Both the position numbers and the translations under genes were made by a program. A stretch of DNA of 64,000 nucleotides from Tretioscincus oriximinensis (lineage: Eukaryota; Chordata; Lepidosauria; Squamata; Gymnophthalmidae): assembly GCA_022410635.1 (NCBI GenBank), contig JAJVDF010000205.1, positions 1,004,658 through 1,068,657 on the forward strand, written 5' to 3'. Of this stretch, positions 33,421 to 44,188 are shown piece after piece. Position 1 is the stretch's first letter; every line of letters starts with the position of its first letter. A model generated the notes under the pieces. The model did not search any database and had not been told where the DNA came from. It saw only the letters and a list, made by a program, of their open reading frames with translations.

Positions 33421-33911
33421 TATCAAGATGCTTCCTTTCATCTTTCCCTTCCTCAGATAACTTGCCTTTTGCTTAGAGAATGTGAAAAGAGAATCATTAT
33501 TCCCTTTGCTGCTTTGTTTTGCAGTTCTGAAAGTGTAAAAGTTCTGAAAATTGAGCTGTGCTTGAGGCCAGAGTAAGTGTGGAGTTGATTTCCAAGTGGG
33601 ATTGTTCTCATGACTGCCTGCCTTCCCATGAACATTCAAGGCCAAAGAAAGAGAAATAGAGATGGGATAAGAACATGATACCTTCTACAAAAGTTTTCAT
33701 CTTTTTTTGTTTGTTTGCTTTTCTATCTGCAAACAGAACCTTATATAATTTTTACTGACTTTCTGCACTGAGCCTTATTTTGGGATGTATCTTAGAATAT
33801 CTGTCAACTGTATGCTGATCAGGGGCAGATTGGCCAAGGTGCCAGCTTGCTCAATGGTAAGTGGGCCTTCCTGCCCTGGTGTACTTGCTTCTAAAATGTT
33901 GTGGTTGTTCT
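33421..33911. other. No gene seen
   Basis: Nothing recognisable. Confidence 0.4.
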
Positions 33912-34175
33912 GAAGAATAATAATCTGGTTTTTATATACCGCCCTTCTCACCTGAAGCAACTTATAAGGTTAATTTTTGCCTGAAGACTTGCATCTATTC
34001 TATCTTCCCCATAAGGTTAATGGTGGTTCCCTTTTATCTAATTGAAATGTAGATTCAATAGGTGAGTTGGCTAAAGCTGAAGGCCAGCAGAGGGTACTCA
34101 CTCCTCTCCACGTCTGACACAGGCCCTCAAAATCGGATCTCTTAATTGAAAGACTAGGGCAGAGTCTGGGTCCAG
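33912..34175 (-). repeat. Repeat X copy
   Basis: gaagaataataatctggttt, ataccgcccttctcacc, then ttctatcttccccataagg and agctgaaggccagcagaggg, in the same order as at 29024 and 42471. Confidence 0.7.
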
Positions 34176-35174
34176 GATGGGGTCTTTTGACAGATACCAC
34201 GTGCACTCTGTTCTCTCTGCTTGCTTGCTCCCTCTCTCCCTCCCACTATGTTGCTGTCCACACTTTACAAGTGGGCTCTCCTTTGTCTCCTGGCAACCAA
34301 TAATTTTAGACCCATTGTGCCAATGATGCCAGTGCGGGCTATGAAAGTCCCCATTCAGTGTCTGCTCTTAACGTGTGCATGGCAAGCACCTATTCCAAAA
34401 TATTTCCCCAGACTCAGTGCACACTAAGGTTGCCTCCACACAACAAGTTATACTCCGTAATGTGGAAAAGGATTGCAGAATGCCTCCATCACACATACCT
34501 GTAAATCCATGTGGAACCAGCGAGACAACTAATCATGAAGTAAATACAAACCATTTCTTGCGTTGGCATCTTCTCGTGGTATCCTGGAAAACCCTGATAA
34601 CAACAAGTTCCCTATGCCCCATCCTTCCCCGTGATTCTTAACTTTTAATATTTCTTCCTTAATTATTCCTGGAATATATACAGTTTCAATAAAGATTCTT
34701 ATTTATCCTGTATGTTAAACCTGGATCCCACTCCCATAAACACCAATTGCTATTGACTCGTTATGTCAAACATTCACATTTCCATATACAATTCTTCCAA
34801 CCTAATTCCAGTACCACAATAGCTGCTAATATTCGCCCAATTAAATATTTCCACTATTTTCATAGTATCTATAATTTGTCTCCAAAACTCTTGTACCCAC
34901 CTGCATGTCCACCACTTTCCCCATACCTGTGCCAGGTATGTTTGTTACTTTCTTTGTGATAAAACCTTGGTACTTACTAAAACATCTCCATATTCAGATG
35001 GTGAGAGAAAAATAAAAGGCCTTGTTAAGAACCCACAATTTCCCTTTGCCCATCCCTGCCAAATGGCAGAGCAAAATTGTGGGGCAAGGATAAGTTACTT
35101 GGGGTACCTTTGACCTTGGTTCGTTCCTGCTTTGCACAATGGTCTCTTTCAGCAAAATGGATCTTGTGTCAAAT
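34176..35174. other. No gene seen
   Basis: C/T-richer spacer without recognisable coding sequence. Confidence 0.4.
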
Positions 35175-35345
35175 CTGACCTTTAAACCTGGCCTTTGGTT
35201 GAAAAAACAGGTCTCCCTTTTCTACTTTCCTATATGGTTGTTTTTAATAAGTTATTTTTGTTTTTGTTGTTAATTGCCCTGAGTCCTTTGGGTGTAGGGC
35301 AATAGGACACAGACAAACAAACAAACAAATAAAATAAAATAAACA
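35175..35345 (+). repeat. L2 LINE 3' end
   Basis: It holds acctggcctttggttgaaaa (end of ORF2), then gttaattgccctgagtcctt, tgggtgtagggcaata and an (aaac/aaat)n tail. Diverged from the copy at 33100. Confidence 0.75.
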
Positions 35346-35439
35346 TTCAGACATGTAACTGGTATCAATTCAGGAAAAAACAGTTTGGGAGTTGATTTTC
35401 CCAGAATTGTGATATGTCAGAATTTAATCCTTATGTTGG

Positions 35440-36090
35440 AATTGTCATATATATAAATGACCTGAACAAAATTGGTACCATTAGAAGACCAGACAATTTA
35501 ATAGAAAAAAAATATCAGAATGCCCATAAATAACGGGAAAAAATAGTGTCAGAACTTTATAAATCATTAAACTGCAAAAAAGAGATTATCATAGAAATAA
35601 AAAACAGATGGTTCACAGAAATGAATTTAGAAAACAGTGAGATAAAGAAAATAGTTAATATAAAAAGAGAAAAAATGAGTAACCTGAATGAAGTCAAAAG
35701 GAAAATTCTTCATAAAGTTAGCTTATTATACCCCCTAACATAATTAATTTCTGCTGGCATGGCTGTCAAACACGGGCAGATTACCATCATCTGATTTGGA
35801 CATGTCAATATGCCCAACACTACTAGCAAAAAATACAAAAAGAAATCAATAAAATTCTAAGAATGAATTCGATACTTTCAAATAAGATGATAAATTATAT
35901 TAGGTGACCTGGATAACCTACAAAATTTAGCAACAAAATGTATTAGAAGATCTCATAGCATGAGCACAGATTGTGTTACTAAAGGGCTGGAAGGATAGAT
36001 CAAAACTGACTTTAAGGGCATGTTACAACTGCATAATAGAGAAAATGGCAGTGGAAATAAGAACAGTGAGGATTAATGCTCGAGACAACA
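35440..36090 (+). pseudogene. L1 LINE ORF2 C-terminal relic
   Basis: The frame 35546-35743 reads IVSELYKSLNCKKEIIIEIK, then RWFTEMNLENSEIKKIVNIK and KILHKVSLLYPLT. After a frame change come residues like CWHGC...DYHHLIWTC and then KEINKILRMN. This order (a W/L-rich linker, then a CCHC-type knuckle, then FWKEI-like helix) is typical of the L1 ORF2 C-terminus. Several frameshifts and stops make it dead. Its 3' end is cut near 36090, just before a CR1-B tail. Confidence 0.75.
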
Positions 36091-36160
36091 TACAAAAAAC
36101 CCTCCAGATAAAACAAAAATGCCAACCAGTAAAAAATTACCTGTTGAGATGCTTACTACA

Positions 36161-36420
36161 TAAGAACATAAGAGGAGCCATTCTGGATCAGGCCACAGCC
36201 CATCAAGTCCAGCATTCTGTGTCACACAGAGGCCCACCAGATGCACCTGGGCAGTCCGAACAGAGGAAAGCAAAATATGCACCTGTTCATGACTCCCTGC
36301 AAATGGTATTTCAGGAGTCCTGTCTGTTGCTCCATCCTGGAGGCAACATCCAGACATCCATCCTAGTATCCATTTATACCCTTGGTGTCCATAAACCTAT
36401 CTAGTCCTGTCTTGAAACTG
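36161..36420 (-). repeat. CR1-B LINE 3' UTR and tail
   Basis: This is a well-preserved antisense copy from acataagaacataagaggag through ccttggtgtccataaaccta. It is inserted at or near the end of the L1 relic. Confidence 0.88.
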
Positions 36421-39088
36421 AATCAAGTTTAAAAATTTTTAAATAAAAATAATATTCTGTCTGTATTCTTTTTCTCTACAGGTGGTGTGGGTTTCTCTCC
36501 AGTAGGTGGAGGGGGGAGGGATAAGGAGTGGGAGGGAGAAAAAAATGGTATTAATGTACAATGTACTTAAAAGATTGGCACAGTCTTTTGTTTGATTTAA
36601 CAAATAGTTTTCTTTATAGAATTCCAATTTTAAAAAAAATGTCATGGATATGGGTGACACTCCCAACAGACTCCTGGCAACGTTTTGGATTTTAGACCCC
36701 ATCTGTACATCTCAAAAGCTTATTTCCCTAATTCTAAAATGCAGGGAAAGTGCTTGGGATGAAATATGCCCACATCTGGGTAGTTCATGTTGTCAGAATA
36801 TACAGAAATACTTTATGCCAATAGTCATGGAGACAAATTAGTGCCCCCAAATAGCGTCCCATTATCTGGAAGGGATGGTGAGAGAAAATGATGAGATGCA
36901 AACAAGCTTTTGGTTTTTCCTCTTGCCACCTGGAGGCAACCTTAACATAATGGATCTGGTGACAGCAAAACCTCTTCTCTTTCAATCCATTTACCCATCC
37001 GCTGTCACCTTCTCCACACAAACTGTGAAATTTCAGATTTGAGCAAAAAAAACCAACCCCCCAAAACCACCCAGACATTGAAAGCGCAATGAATATTTAA
37101 ATATTTGTAATCCTTGGGAACCCTGCCCACCCCCATCTGCTGCATGCCTGAATAGATACTCAACTGTACATTTCTTTCCTGTCAGTGGCTACCTATCTCC
37201 ATCATATCTCTTGCATGGCGTTGAATTTATCCGTGCTTCAACGTGAGCAGATTGTTTTAATTGCTTGACTGCAGTGTTGTGCTAAACTCAAGACAGATGG
37301 TTCTTAGAAACAGACCACACAGCAACAGCAGTAACCTTGTGCACACTGTGCATAGCTGTACAATGAAGAGGGATCTACTTTCTTTTCAAAAGATGGCTGT
37401 AGTGGCGTTTTTTTTCTCAAAAAAAGATTAAGCCAAGAACTGGCAAGACTCCAATGACTCTCTTGTTGCCTGTTTGAGGATTAAGATTCTTAGCAGGGGG
37501 CAAAGACAGACAAAGAGGCCTATACTGAAAACAAACATGGTTCTCTAGTCTCCAAATTATGACCTGTTGGTTATATATCTGTCTAGTATTCTATATTGAG
37601 ATATTTGTGGGGTATCATTCACACTAATAGCCAAGTTATTTGTTTTATTACATAGATCCCCTTTTCAAATTAAAGGTTCTGTTTTTGCACAAACAGAAAC
37701 AAAACAGATTCACCTCTGCACCTTGATTGCATTGTTCTTTCATAAAGACAAGGTATAGCTCTACAAGCAGGATATACATTTTATATCCAGAAGATCTTTT
37801 GTATTTGCTTCGATCATAGCAATGTAATATACATGGGTCTTTCCTTAATAAATGGCTGGACATTGGAGTTAATGCAAAACTCTACTTCTACGCTTTACCA
37901 GCAACCCATTGTGCAGTCTGTTTTATACCTGTATACAAAACTCTGAATAGCTCAGGGCATAATTATTTAACTAATCAGTAATCTATGAGTCATCCAGCTT
38001 CTGAAGTGAACGAAGAATATCTGAGGATCTTTCTGTGCCTGATCCTAGTGAATGATATCAATGTTTCCTGAGACAGTGGCATCCACACCACAAACCATCT
38101 CACCATTCCCCATTTCAGTAAAAGTGAATTTGCTTGATCCATTGCAGCAGAAGTCTCTGTATTTGAACAGGGGAGCTTAAGGCACTTTATAATTGCCTTA
38201 AGTTTTCCTTCATTGGAAACACAAGTCTGTTACACTGGATGATACAATGGATCCTTCAATGACACAAAGGGAATTCACTCATGTCTATGTCGGTCACATC
38301 CACGGCTCCCTGCTAGATCCAAATGCTTGCCAGATCTATAAAGCTTTATATTTTCCAGTATAGGATATGGAATCAGATGTGGAGGCAGCATTTGGAGCTA
38401 AGTTTATTGAATGCATATCTCTTGCAGCTGCTCCCATATTCTACATGCAAATGTGTTGTTGCTAATGTGCATTAGCACATGTAGGACAAAGATTTATTCC
38501 ATATGGCAAGGTACATTCCTAATTAAAGTGCAGTCAATGTTTCCAAATATGTAGGTTTCTATGATATGCACATCAGTGCTTTTTGCTTGGAGCAGTGAAG
38601 CTTTGGATGATGTTTACATGAATATGCTTTGGAATACTCTAAGCAACATGCCATTCTTTTATAACAGTTGAAGGGGATTTATAAACATTGCAGTATGGCC
38701 CTGACCTGATTATTCATTTAAAATAAGCTGTGGATAATTGATGCTGATCAAAAGCCCTGCTGACATTTCAGCAGGTAAATCTGCAAATCATTCAGTGAAC
38801 CAACAAAAAAGATATTGCTCAAAAAAAGGAAAGATCCTAAAATATACTATCTTCAATGAAACATGACAGAGGTGAGCAGCTCTGGATAAACTAAACACCC
38901 CAGCAAGATTTCCTTTAAATAACCTATTCAATTGTAATTTTATCTTTGCTAGAAAGGACTCTATCTTTGTCAGACACTGTGGTTCTTCATAAAAAAACAT
39001 GAATTATGCTGAATTGGGCCTCACAATGAATCCAGTTCAGCATCCTGTCTCTCTGACTGACCCATGATTCATTTTCAGTCCAGTAGAA
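36421..39088. other. No gene seen
   Basis: 2.7 kb of mostly unique-looking sequence. No ORF beyond chance length, no motif and no repeat I recognise. Confidence 0.45.
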
Positions 39089-39146
39089 AGTCCAGCAAAG
39101 GGGCTAGTAGCACTTAGAGACTAACAGAGCCCTTTTGCTGGACCAT
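39089..39146 (-). repeat. Repeat Z fragments forming an imperfect hairpin
   Basis: gtccagcaaaggggctagta, then gagactaacagagcccttttgctggac. The two ends (gtccagcaaagggg and cccttttgctggac) are near-complementary. The inner part matches repeat Z antisense. Confidence 0.6.
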
Positions 39147-39433
39147 TATTCATTCTTATTGGAGTCTGATTCATTAGTGAGAGCATGTCAACTATCCTGA
39201 AACACATCCACCCATATTGGCATGGATGTTCCAGAACAGCCACTGTTATATGACTTTAAACCTTTATACTTGTAGAACCCAGAGAACTGACTTTTGGTGG
39301 CATGTTTTTCTGCATCATTAAAATAGCTGTGTGTCTCCTGTGTTACTCTGTGGTTCAGTTTAGTTGCCACTAGATTGTCCCTAGTTGGTGATAAATCCTT
39401 TTAAGAAGATCAATGAGTATCCTTTTTTTTTTG

Positions 39434-39590
39434 CTCAACCAGTGGAATAGGCTGCCACAGGTTGTGGTAACTTCTCTTGCGCTGGGAGTCTTCAAACAGA
39501 GACTGGAAAGCCATCTGAATGCTGCACTGAACAGAGGGTTGGACCCAATGATGGTCTCTTCCAACTCTTATGATTATGTGATTCTGTGAT
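39434..39590 (+). repeat. CR1-A LINE 3' end
   Basis: aaccagtggaataggctgcc, gtcttcaaacagagactgga and gggttggacccaatgatgg, then a worn ttatgattatgtgattctg tail. Confidence 0.85.
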
Positions 39591-40534
39591 TTCTTGATTA
39601 GGAGACCATTTGAGGCAAGGAGCATGGCTTCTCTTATACCACATCAGCATGTAGAAGGGAGGCCTCTGGTCCCCTTACTTTTTAACATTGTTAAAAAGCT
39701 CCATAGATTCTTTCCCTCTTAGACATCAGTCATGTCCTGCTTTAGTTATTATTTTTCAATTGCTTATAACTGGCCTTTATATTAATAACAAGGCATCCTT
39801 CAACACTTTGTAATATTTAAACAACGTCTTATTTTTTATAGTTACAGAAAAAACAAACTTCTTTGATTTTTCACCTTATAACCACTTTTCCTTCCGTTGA
39901 TAAAATTGTCTCCTTTTTCTCTGTCATAAGTTCATGTTGACATTTCATACTCTGTTTATACTTTATCTTGTTCTGCTGTTTGCTTTTCTTGTTCTTTCCC
40001 ATTTTTAAATATACTTGCTCTGTACTTTCTCATTTTTATATACATCTGCTCTGTGCATTTACTGAGATTGCTTTTAACAAATTAAGTGCCAGACATAGAT
40101 GCCAATTACAGTTAGATTTAACCTTTGTTGAATTAGCACCATACTTTTTTCCCCACTCCCTTTGGCAAAGGTTTGATTTTTGGAACTAAATGTGATAACA
40201 TCCCCTTCTCTGACGCCTTGGCATTTCATTCTTCCTGAAAAGACATTAGCTCAGTTGTACTTGCTGTTCCTAGTGATTAAGCTAAAGGAGTTTCATTTTC
40301 TTTTTTCAAACAGGGTTCTAAGGAATCTTGGGATTTCTTTGAATCCTCTGAAGTTCCTTCACTAGTAGCTCATGTGAACAGCTTGTCCGGCATTACTGAT
40401 TTTTTCCTAGGAAATGCCCATGCAGGTAAATGATGGATTATAGATCCAGCACACAGTTTCAAATCTCATTTAGATTAATAAAAACTTAAAGAACAGGAGC
40501 AATGTGGAGGGCGAATAGGGTAGATGGGGGATTT
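39591..40534. other. No gene seen
   Basis: AT-rich spacer without recognisable features. Confidence 0.45.
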
Positions 40535-40708
40535 TTTTTTTCACCCAGAGGGTCATTGGTCCATGGGATGTGCTTTTCAGTAGATGCCATTTGCAGGGAG
40601 TTGAGAACTAGTGAAGCTTTTTCCTTCTTCTATTTGGGGTTGCCCAGGCACAAATGGTGGGCCACAGTGTGAGACAGAATGCTGGACTAGATGTTCTGTG
40701 GCTACCAG
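40535..40708 (+). repeat. CR1-B LINE 3' end, internally deleted
   Basis: ttttcacccagagggtcattg (ORF2 end) jumps to atgccatttgcagggagttg, then gacagaatgctggactagat. The octamer tail is missing. Confidence 0.78.
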
Positions 40709-41177
40709 TATTGGCTCCCAGGGGTCCAGGGACAGAAAAATGATTTCCTACCTTAGGTTTAAAGGCTTCAGTAACACATTCTGAGTATTCAACACTGATA
40801 ATGCCACATGTGCACCACAATCACTTCCGGATGATCACAGATCAACGCTTGTTGGTACATGTGTGGCGCAATCAATGTCAAAGACTCACCTCACGTCGCT
40901 GAAGGAAACCTAAGGGAGGAAACTGAACAGGCCCAGTGTCGCCGGAGGGCCCCTGTATTTGGCCAAATTCTAAAGAAGATAAAGCAGAAAGAGAGGAAAT
41001 CTCTCTTTTACATCATTACAATATATTATTGAGTAGGGAGTTTAGTTTATTTGATAGTCACATTATATTATATTGTTTAAATTGTTTGATGTATTGTTGT
41101 TCAATAATGTGAATATCTTCACATTTTACTATATATGTTTGTTGTTCTACCCTTTGGTAGAAGGGCCTCTTTTAAAT
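40709..41177. other. No gene seen
   Basis: Nothing recognisable. Slightly GC-rich at 40840-40960. Confidence 0.4.
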
Positions 41178-41262
41178 AAAGGGCTTGTAACACTTGGAGA
41201 CTAATAGAGAACGGTAGATGGCATAAGCTTTCATAAGCATGTCTACTCCATCAGATGCTTGC
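41178..41262 (-). repeat. Repeat Z copy
   Basis: cttgtaacacttggagacta, then ggcataagctttcataagca and tactccatcagatgcttgc. It ends exactly at the (AAT)n tract. Confidence 0.75.

Positions 41263-41354
<92 letters not shown>
41263..41354. repeat. (AAT)n microsatellite, about 30 units
   Basis: An uninterrupted trinucleotide tract of about 92 bp abutting the 5' end of a repeat Z copy. The apparent poly-Tyr ORF on the minus strand is only this tract. Confidence 0.97.
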
Positions 41355-41356
<2 letters not shown>

Positions 41357-41639
41357 GTAACCAAAAAAGTTTCTAATTGGGAAAGAGTGTATTTGAAAAT
41401 AAATAAAATATGGAACTAGAAAGAAAAAGAACATGCAGTTCTACTTAACATCCATATCCTTCCCATTGACTCTGGTTTATATAAATTGACGTACTCTGAG
41501 ACTGACCCCTGTAGGCAATGCTAGGTATTTGATCACTGGTCCATGATACGATTTTTCTGCTAACAAATTTCACTAATTTGTATCTGTCTATCTGCAAACT
41601 GAAATTGTTCCAGCAAGACTGAATGCTTGTGAAACAGTT

Positions 41640-42120
41640 TTTAAAAAGAAGAGTGGGGAGTAGATGTTTGAAAGGGTGACCGAATGTGATACTTTGCAAA
41701 TGATAGTTCTTTCTTTGGAGAATCTGACAAGGACCTTTGATAGGCAATTTAAAAATAAAGAACCTGAATTTCGCATTCTAGTCGTTATGTGTAGCTGTGA
41801 AAGTTGGACAATAAGGAAGGTGGAGCACTGGAAAACGTTTCAACTGTGGTGAAGACTTTGCAGAGTTCCTTGGACTGCAAGGAGATCAAAACAGCCAATA
41901 CTAAAGGAAATCAAACTTGACCAATACTTTGTCAGGGCCCATATAAATGAGGAGACAGACCCGACTAGACAAGGCCCTGATGATGGGATTGATTAAAGAC
42001 ATGAGCAGAAGGGGACCAACAATCACAAAAAAATGAGCTCAGCTGGACCACTGTAGGCATTGGAGGATGGGATGTGGTGAAGGTGTATGGTGGTTCAACG
42101 GGTTCATGAGCAGTGATTAA
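41640..42120 (+). pseudogene. BovB LINE ORF2 C-terminal relic
   Basis: The frame 41664-41852 includes CSCESWTIRKVEHWKTFQLW. After a stop it continues with CRVPWTARRSKQPILKEIK, the conserved BovB/RTE end of ORF2 (CESWT...RIPWTARRSNQxILKEI). Further on, a decayed stretch gives NGFMSSD and VW-rich residues. Several stops, so non-functional. Together with 14288 and 60275 it shows BovB in this genome. Confidence 0.82.
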
Positions 42121-42287
42121 TCCAAGCAGAAACTCTACCTTGTTTGGCATTAGTTTCAGTGAATTGTCTGCATTCAATACGTCGCTTCCTTCAGATAAAA
42201 ACCAAGTAACTGAATTGCCTCATTTGACTCAGAAGGAATAAATTAGCGTTGGATACAGAAGATACTGAGATCCAGATCACCTGATGA

Positions 42288-42470
42288 TTTAGTTTATTTA
42301 GTTACCATTCATTTACATTCCACTCTATACCCAAGGTGGATCACAATAAAAAAAACAGACTAGAATAGAAAAAGGCTTTCAAAGAGGGAGGAATTTTTGG
42401 TTCATCCGAAGGCAAAGGTGAATAAGTGCATTTTCAGAGGAGAGAGATTTCACAACCTGGGAGCTATCAC
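42288..42470 (-). repeat. L2 LINE 3' end
   Basis: tttacattccactctatacc, gtggatcacaataaaaaaaa, then a stretch antisense to the ORF2 end. It abuts a repeat X copy directly. Confidence 0.65.
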
Positions 42471-42795
42471 AGAAGGAGGAGGAGGAGAACTGGGTTTTTA
42501 TATCCCACTTTTCTTGCCTAAAGGGAGTCAATGCAGCTTACAAGTTTATTTTTCACCCAAAGGCTTCCATTCTATCTTCCCCAACAAGCTGTGGTGGTCC
42601 CCATTTATCTAATCACAATTTCTTGCTTTTGAATAGCTGGGATGGCCAGAGCTGAGGCCAGTAGGGGATGCTCACTCCTCTCCGCAGCTGACAAAGAGCT
42701 TCGAACATGGTATATCTGCTGAAACACCAGGGCTCTTAAATGCTGTACCACATTGCCTGTGGTAGAGAAGACCCTCCCTAGCTGAAAGACTGAGT
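42471..42795 (-). repeat. Repeat X copy, longest
   Basis: agaaggaggaggaggagaac and ttttatatcccacttttctt, then ttctatcttccccaacaagc, agctgaggccagtaggggat and gagctttgaa-like sequence. It is the fullest of the three copies, with no coding frame. Confidence 0.72.
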
Positions 42796-43151
42796 TCTGA
42801 AGAAATCAACATGACAGTCACAAAAGAATCAAATAACAGCTCTTCTTCCCTCCCCCCCCCCCTCTCTCTTACACACAAACAAAAATAATTTTCTGAAACA
42901 TTTCTAAGTGATACGAAGGGAATTGCTGTAAAATACTGGGCTGTTTCAGCAAGATATTATAATTCAGGAAATTATCAGTCATGTAGACCAAACAGGTTTC
43001 AGTGCTATAATGAATTGTATTTTCTTATGCTTATTCAAAAGATGTTGTACCACCTAAACTATCAGTGAAATTTGACCTCAAAATCTTCAACTAAAGTTTA
43101 GCTAGCAGTGCTTAAATCTCCCAAAAGCTGTTTTTAAGATGACTTTCAAAA
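42796..43151. other. No gene seen; short poly-C
   Basis: No recognised feature apart from a C/CT run near 42850-42870. Confidence 0.45.
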
Positions 43152-43155
43152 GCCA

Positions 43156-44184
43156 TGTTGCCGAGGGAGGAAGAGACGAGGAACCACACAGTATTACAAG
43201 TGAACAACAATACTTTATTAACGTATTAACAATAACCAAAACCCCTAAACTCACGCGTTACAATGCCGCAATCTGAAAACTAAACATTTGAATCCCACAA
43301 GTTCTTGTTAATAAATACCCATAGATTAATAACCCAGAAGTGGAGAGAATTAGGCCATGGCTTGAGTAGGAGTGTGGCAGGCAGAGCAGCTTGGCAGTCG
43401 GCCTTAATCAGCCACCCGGCCTGACCACTTCTGTGGTCAGCCTCCCGGCCTCACCTGCAACCCACTGGTCAGGTCAGCCACCTGGCCTGACCTGCAACCA
43501 GCTGGGCCACGCCCCGTGACATAGCACCACCAGGGCACCTGCTCCACTCAGCAAGGCAGCCCATGCATTCCAGCTGCATGGCTCGGGCCCTGCCTGTAGA
43601 CCTCATGGGCCATGCCCCGTGACGTAACTCTCAGGTTGCCCCACCCGGCAGGNCNNCCCCCCCCCCCCCCCGGTCTAGGCGCCTGAGCCATCCAGCAGCT
43701 CAACAGACCCACCCTTTCCGTGGGTACTCAACAGAGGATCAAAGATACTTGTGAGAGCCTTCAAGAATCCGTCTTGTGTACGGCCCGCCTCAGTGACTCC
43801 AAACCTGTGTACAACCTACCTATTCCTAAGGTAGGCACCCAAGTTCAGAATCCTTTTAGGAAGGGCCCCCAAACTATGAGGAAGTCATGCGGATACCTTT
43901 CCCCAAGTTTTGTTGACTCCTTAGGCCCGCCAAACTGCCTTCCGCCAGCCATCAGCACCCTTGCCATGACTGAAGAGAAGAAAAACAAGGGAGGTAAGGG
44001 CGGGATTCACGCGTCCCAAACAGAAGAGAAGGAAATGGCGTCTGGCAGATGGCCTTTAACCCCTCTGTCGGCCAGGAGCTGTGTAACTTCCCCTGCAACC
44101 CTTCTGGATCATAGAGAAAGGGCGCTGGCTCCTAGAAGGTCCCCTCCTTCCCCTTTGCAACTTCTGGCGTGGGCTGCATTAACA
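43156..44184 (-). mobile_element. Probable solo LTR
   Basis: The block starts TGTT (43156) and ends AACA (44184), with GCCA on both sides (43152-43155 and 44185-44188) as a 4-bp target duplication. On the minus strand an AATAAAG signal lies about 60 bp before the 3' edge, as in a retroviral or Gypsy-type LTR. It is GC-richer than its flanks. It has two copies of gggccaygccccgtgac (near 43505 and 43610) and a duplicated ggcctgacc block, like U3 enhancer repeats. A poly-C run with three Ns is at 43653-43672. I see no internal genes, primer-binding site or second LTR. The plus-strand ORF 43720-44211 has no motif. Which family it belongs to (ERV or Gypsy) is not resolved. Confidence 0.6.
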
Positions 44185-44188
44185 GCCA

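Noticed and set aside
33037..33645. 202-codon minus-strand ORF
   Set aside because: It runs antisense through the L2 3' end and its A/T-rich tail, with no domain. A shadow of the repeat.
10697..36420. Regularly recurring CR1-B 3' UTR blocks, first considered as a spaced repeat array
   Set aside because: Spacing is irregular, orientation is mixed and truncation differs. They are dispersed LINE ends, not an array or CRISPR.
41243..41434. Minus-strand ORF with a long Tyr run
   Set aside because: It is only the translation of the (AAT)n microsatellite.
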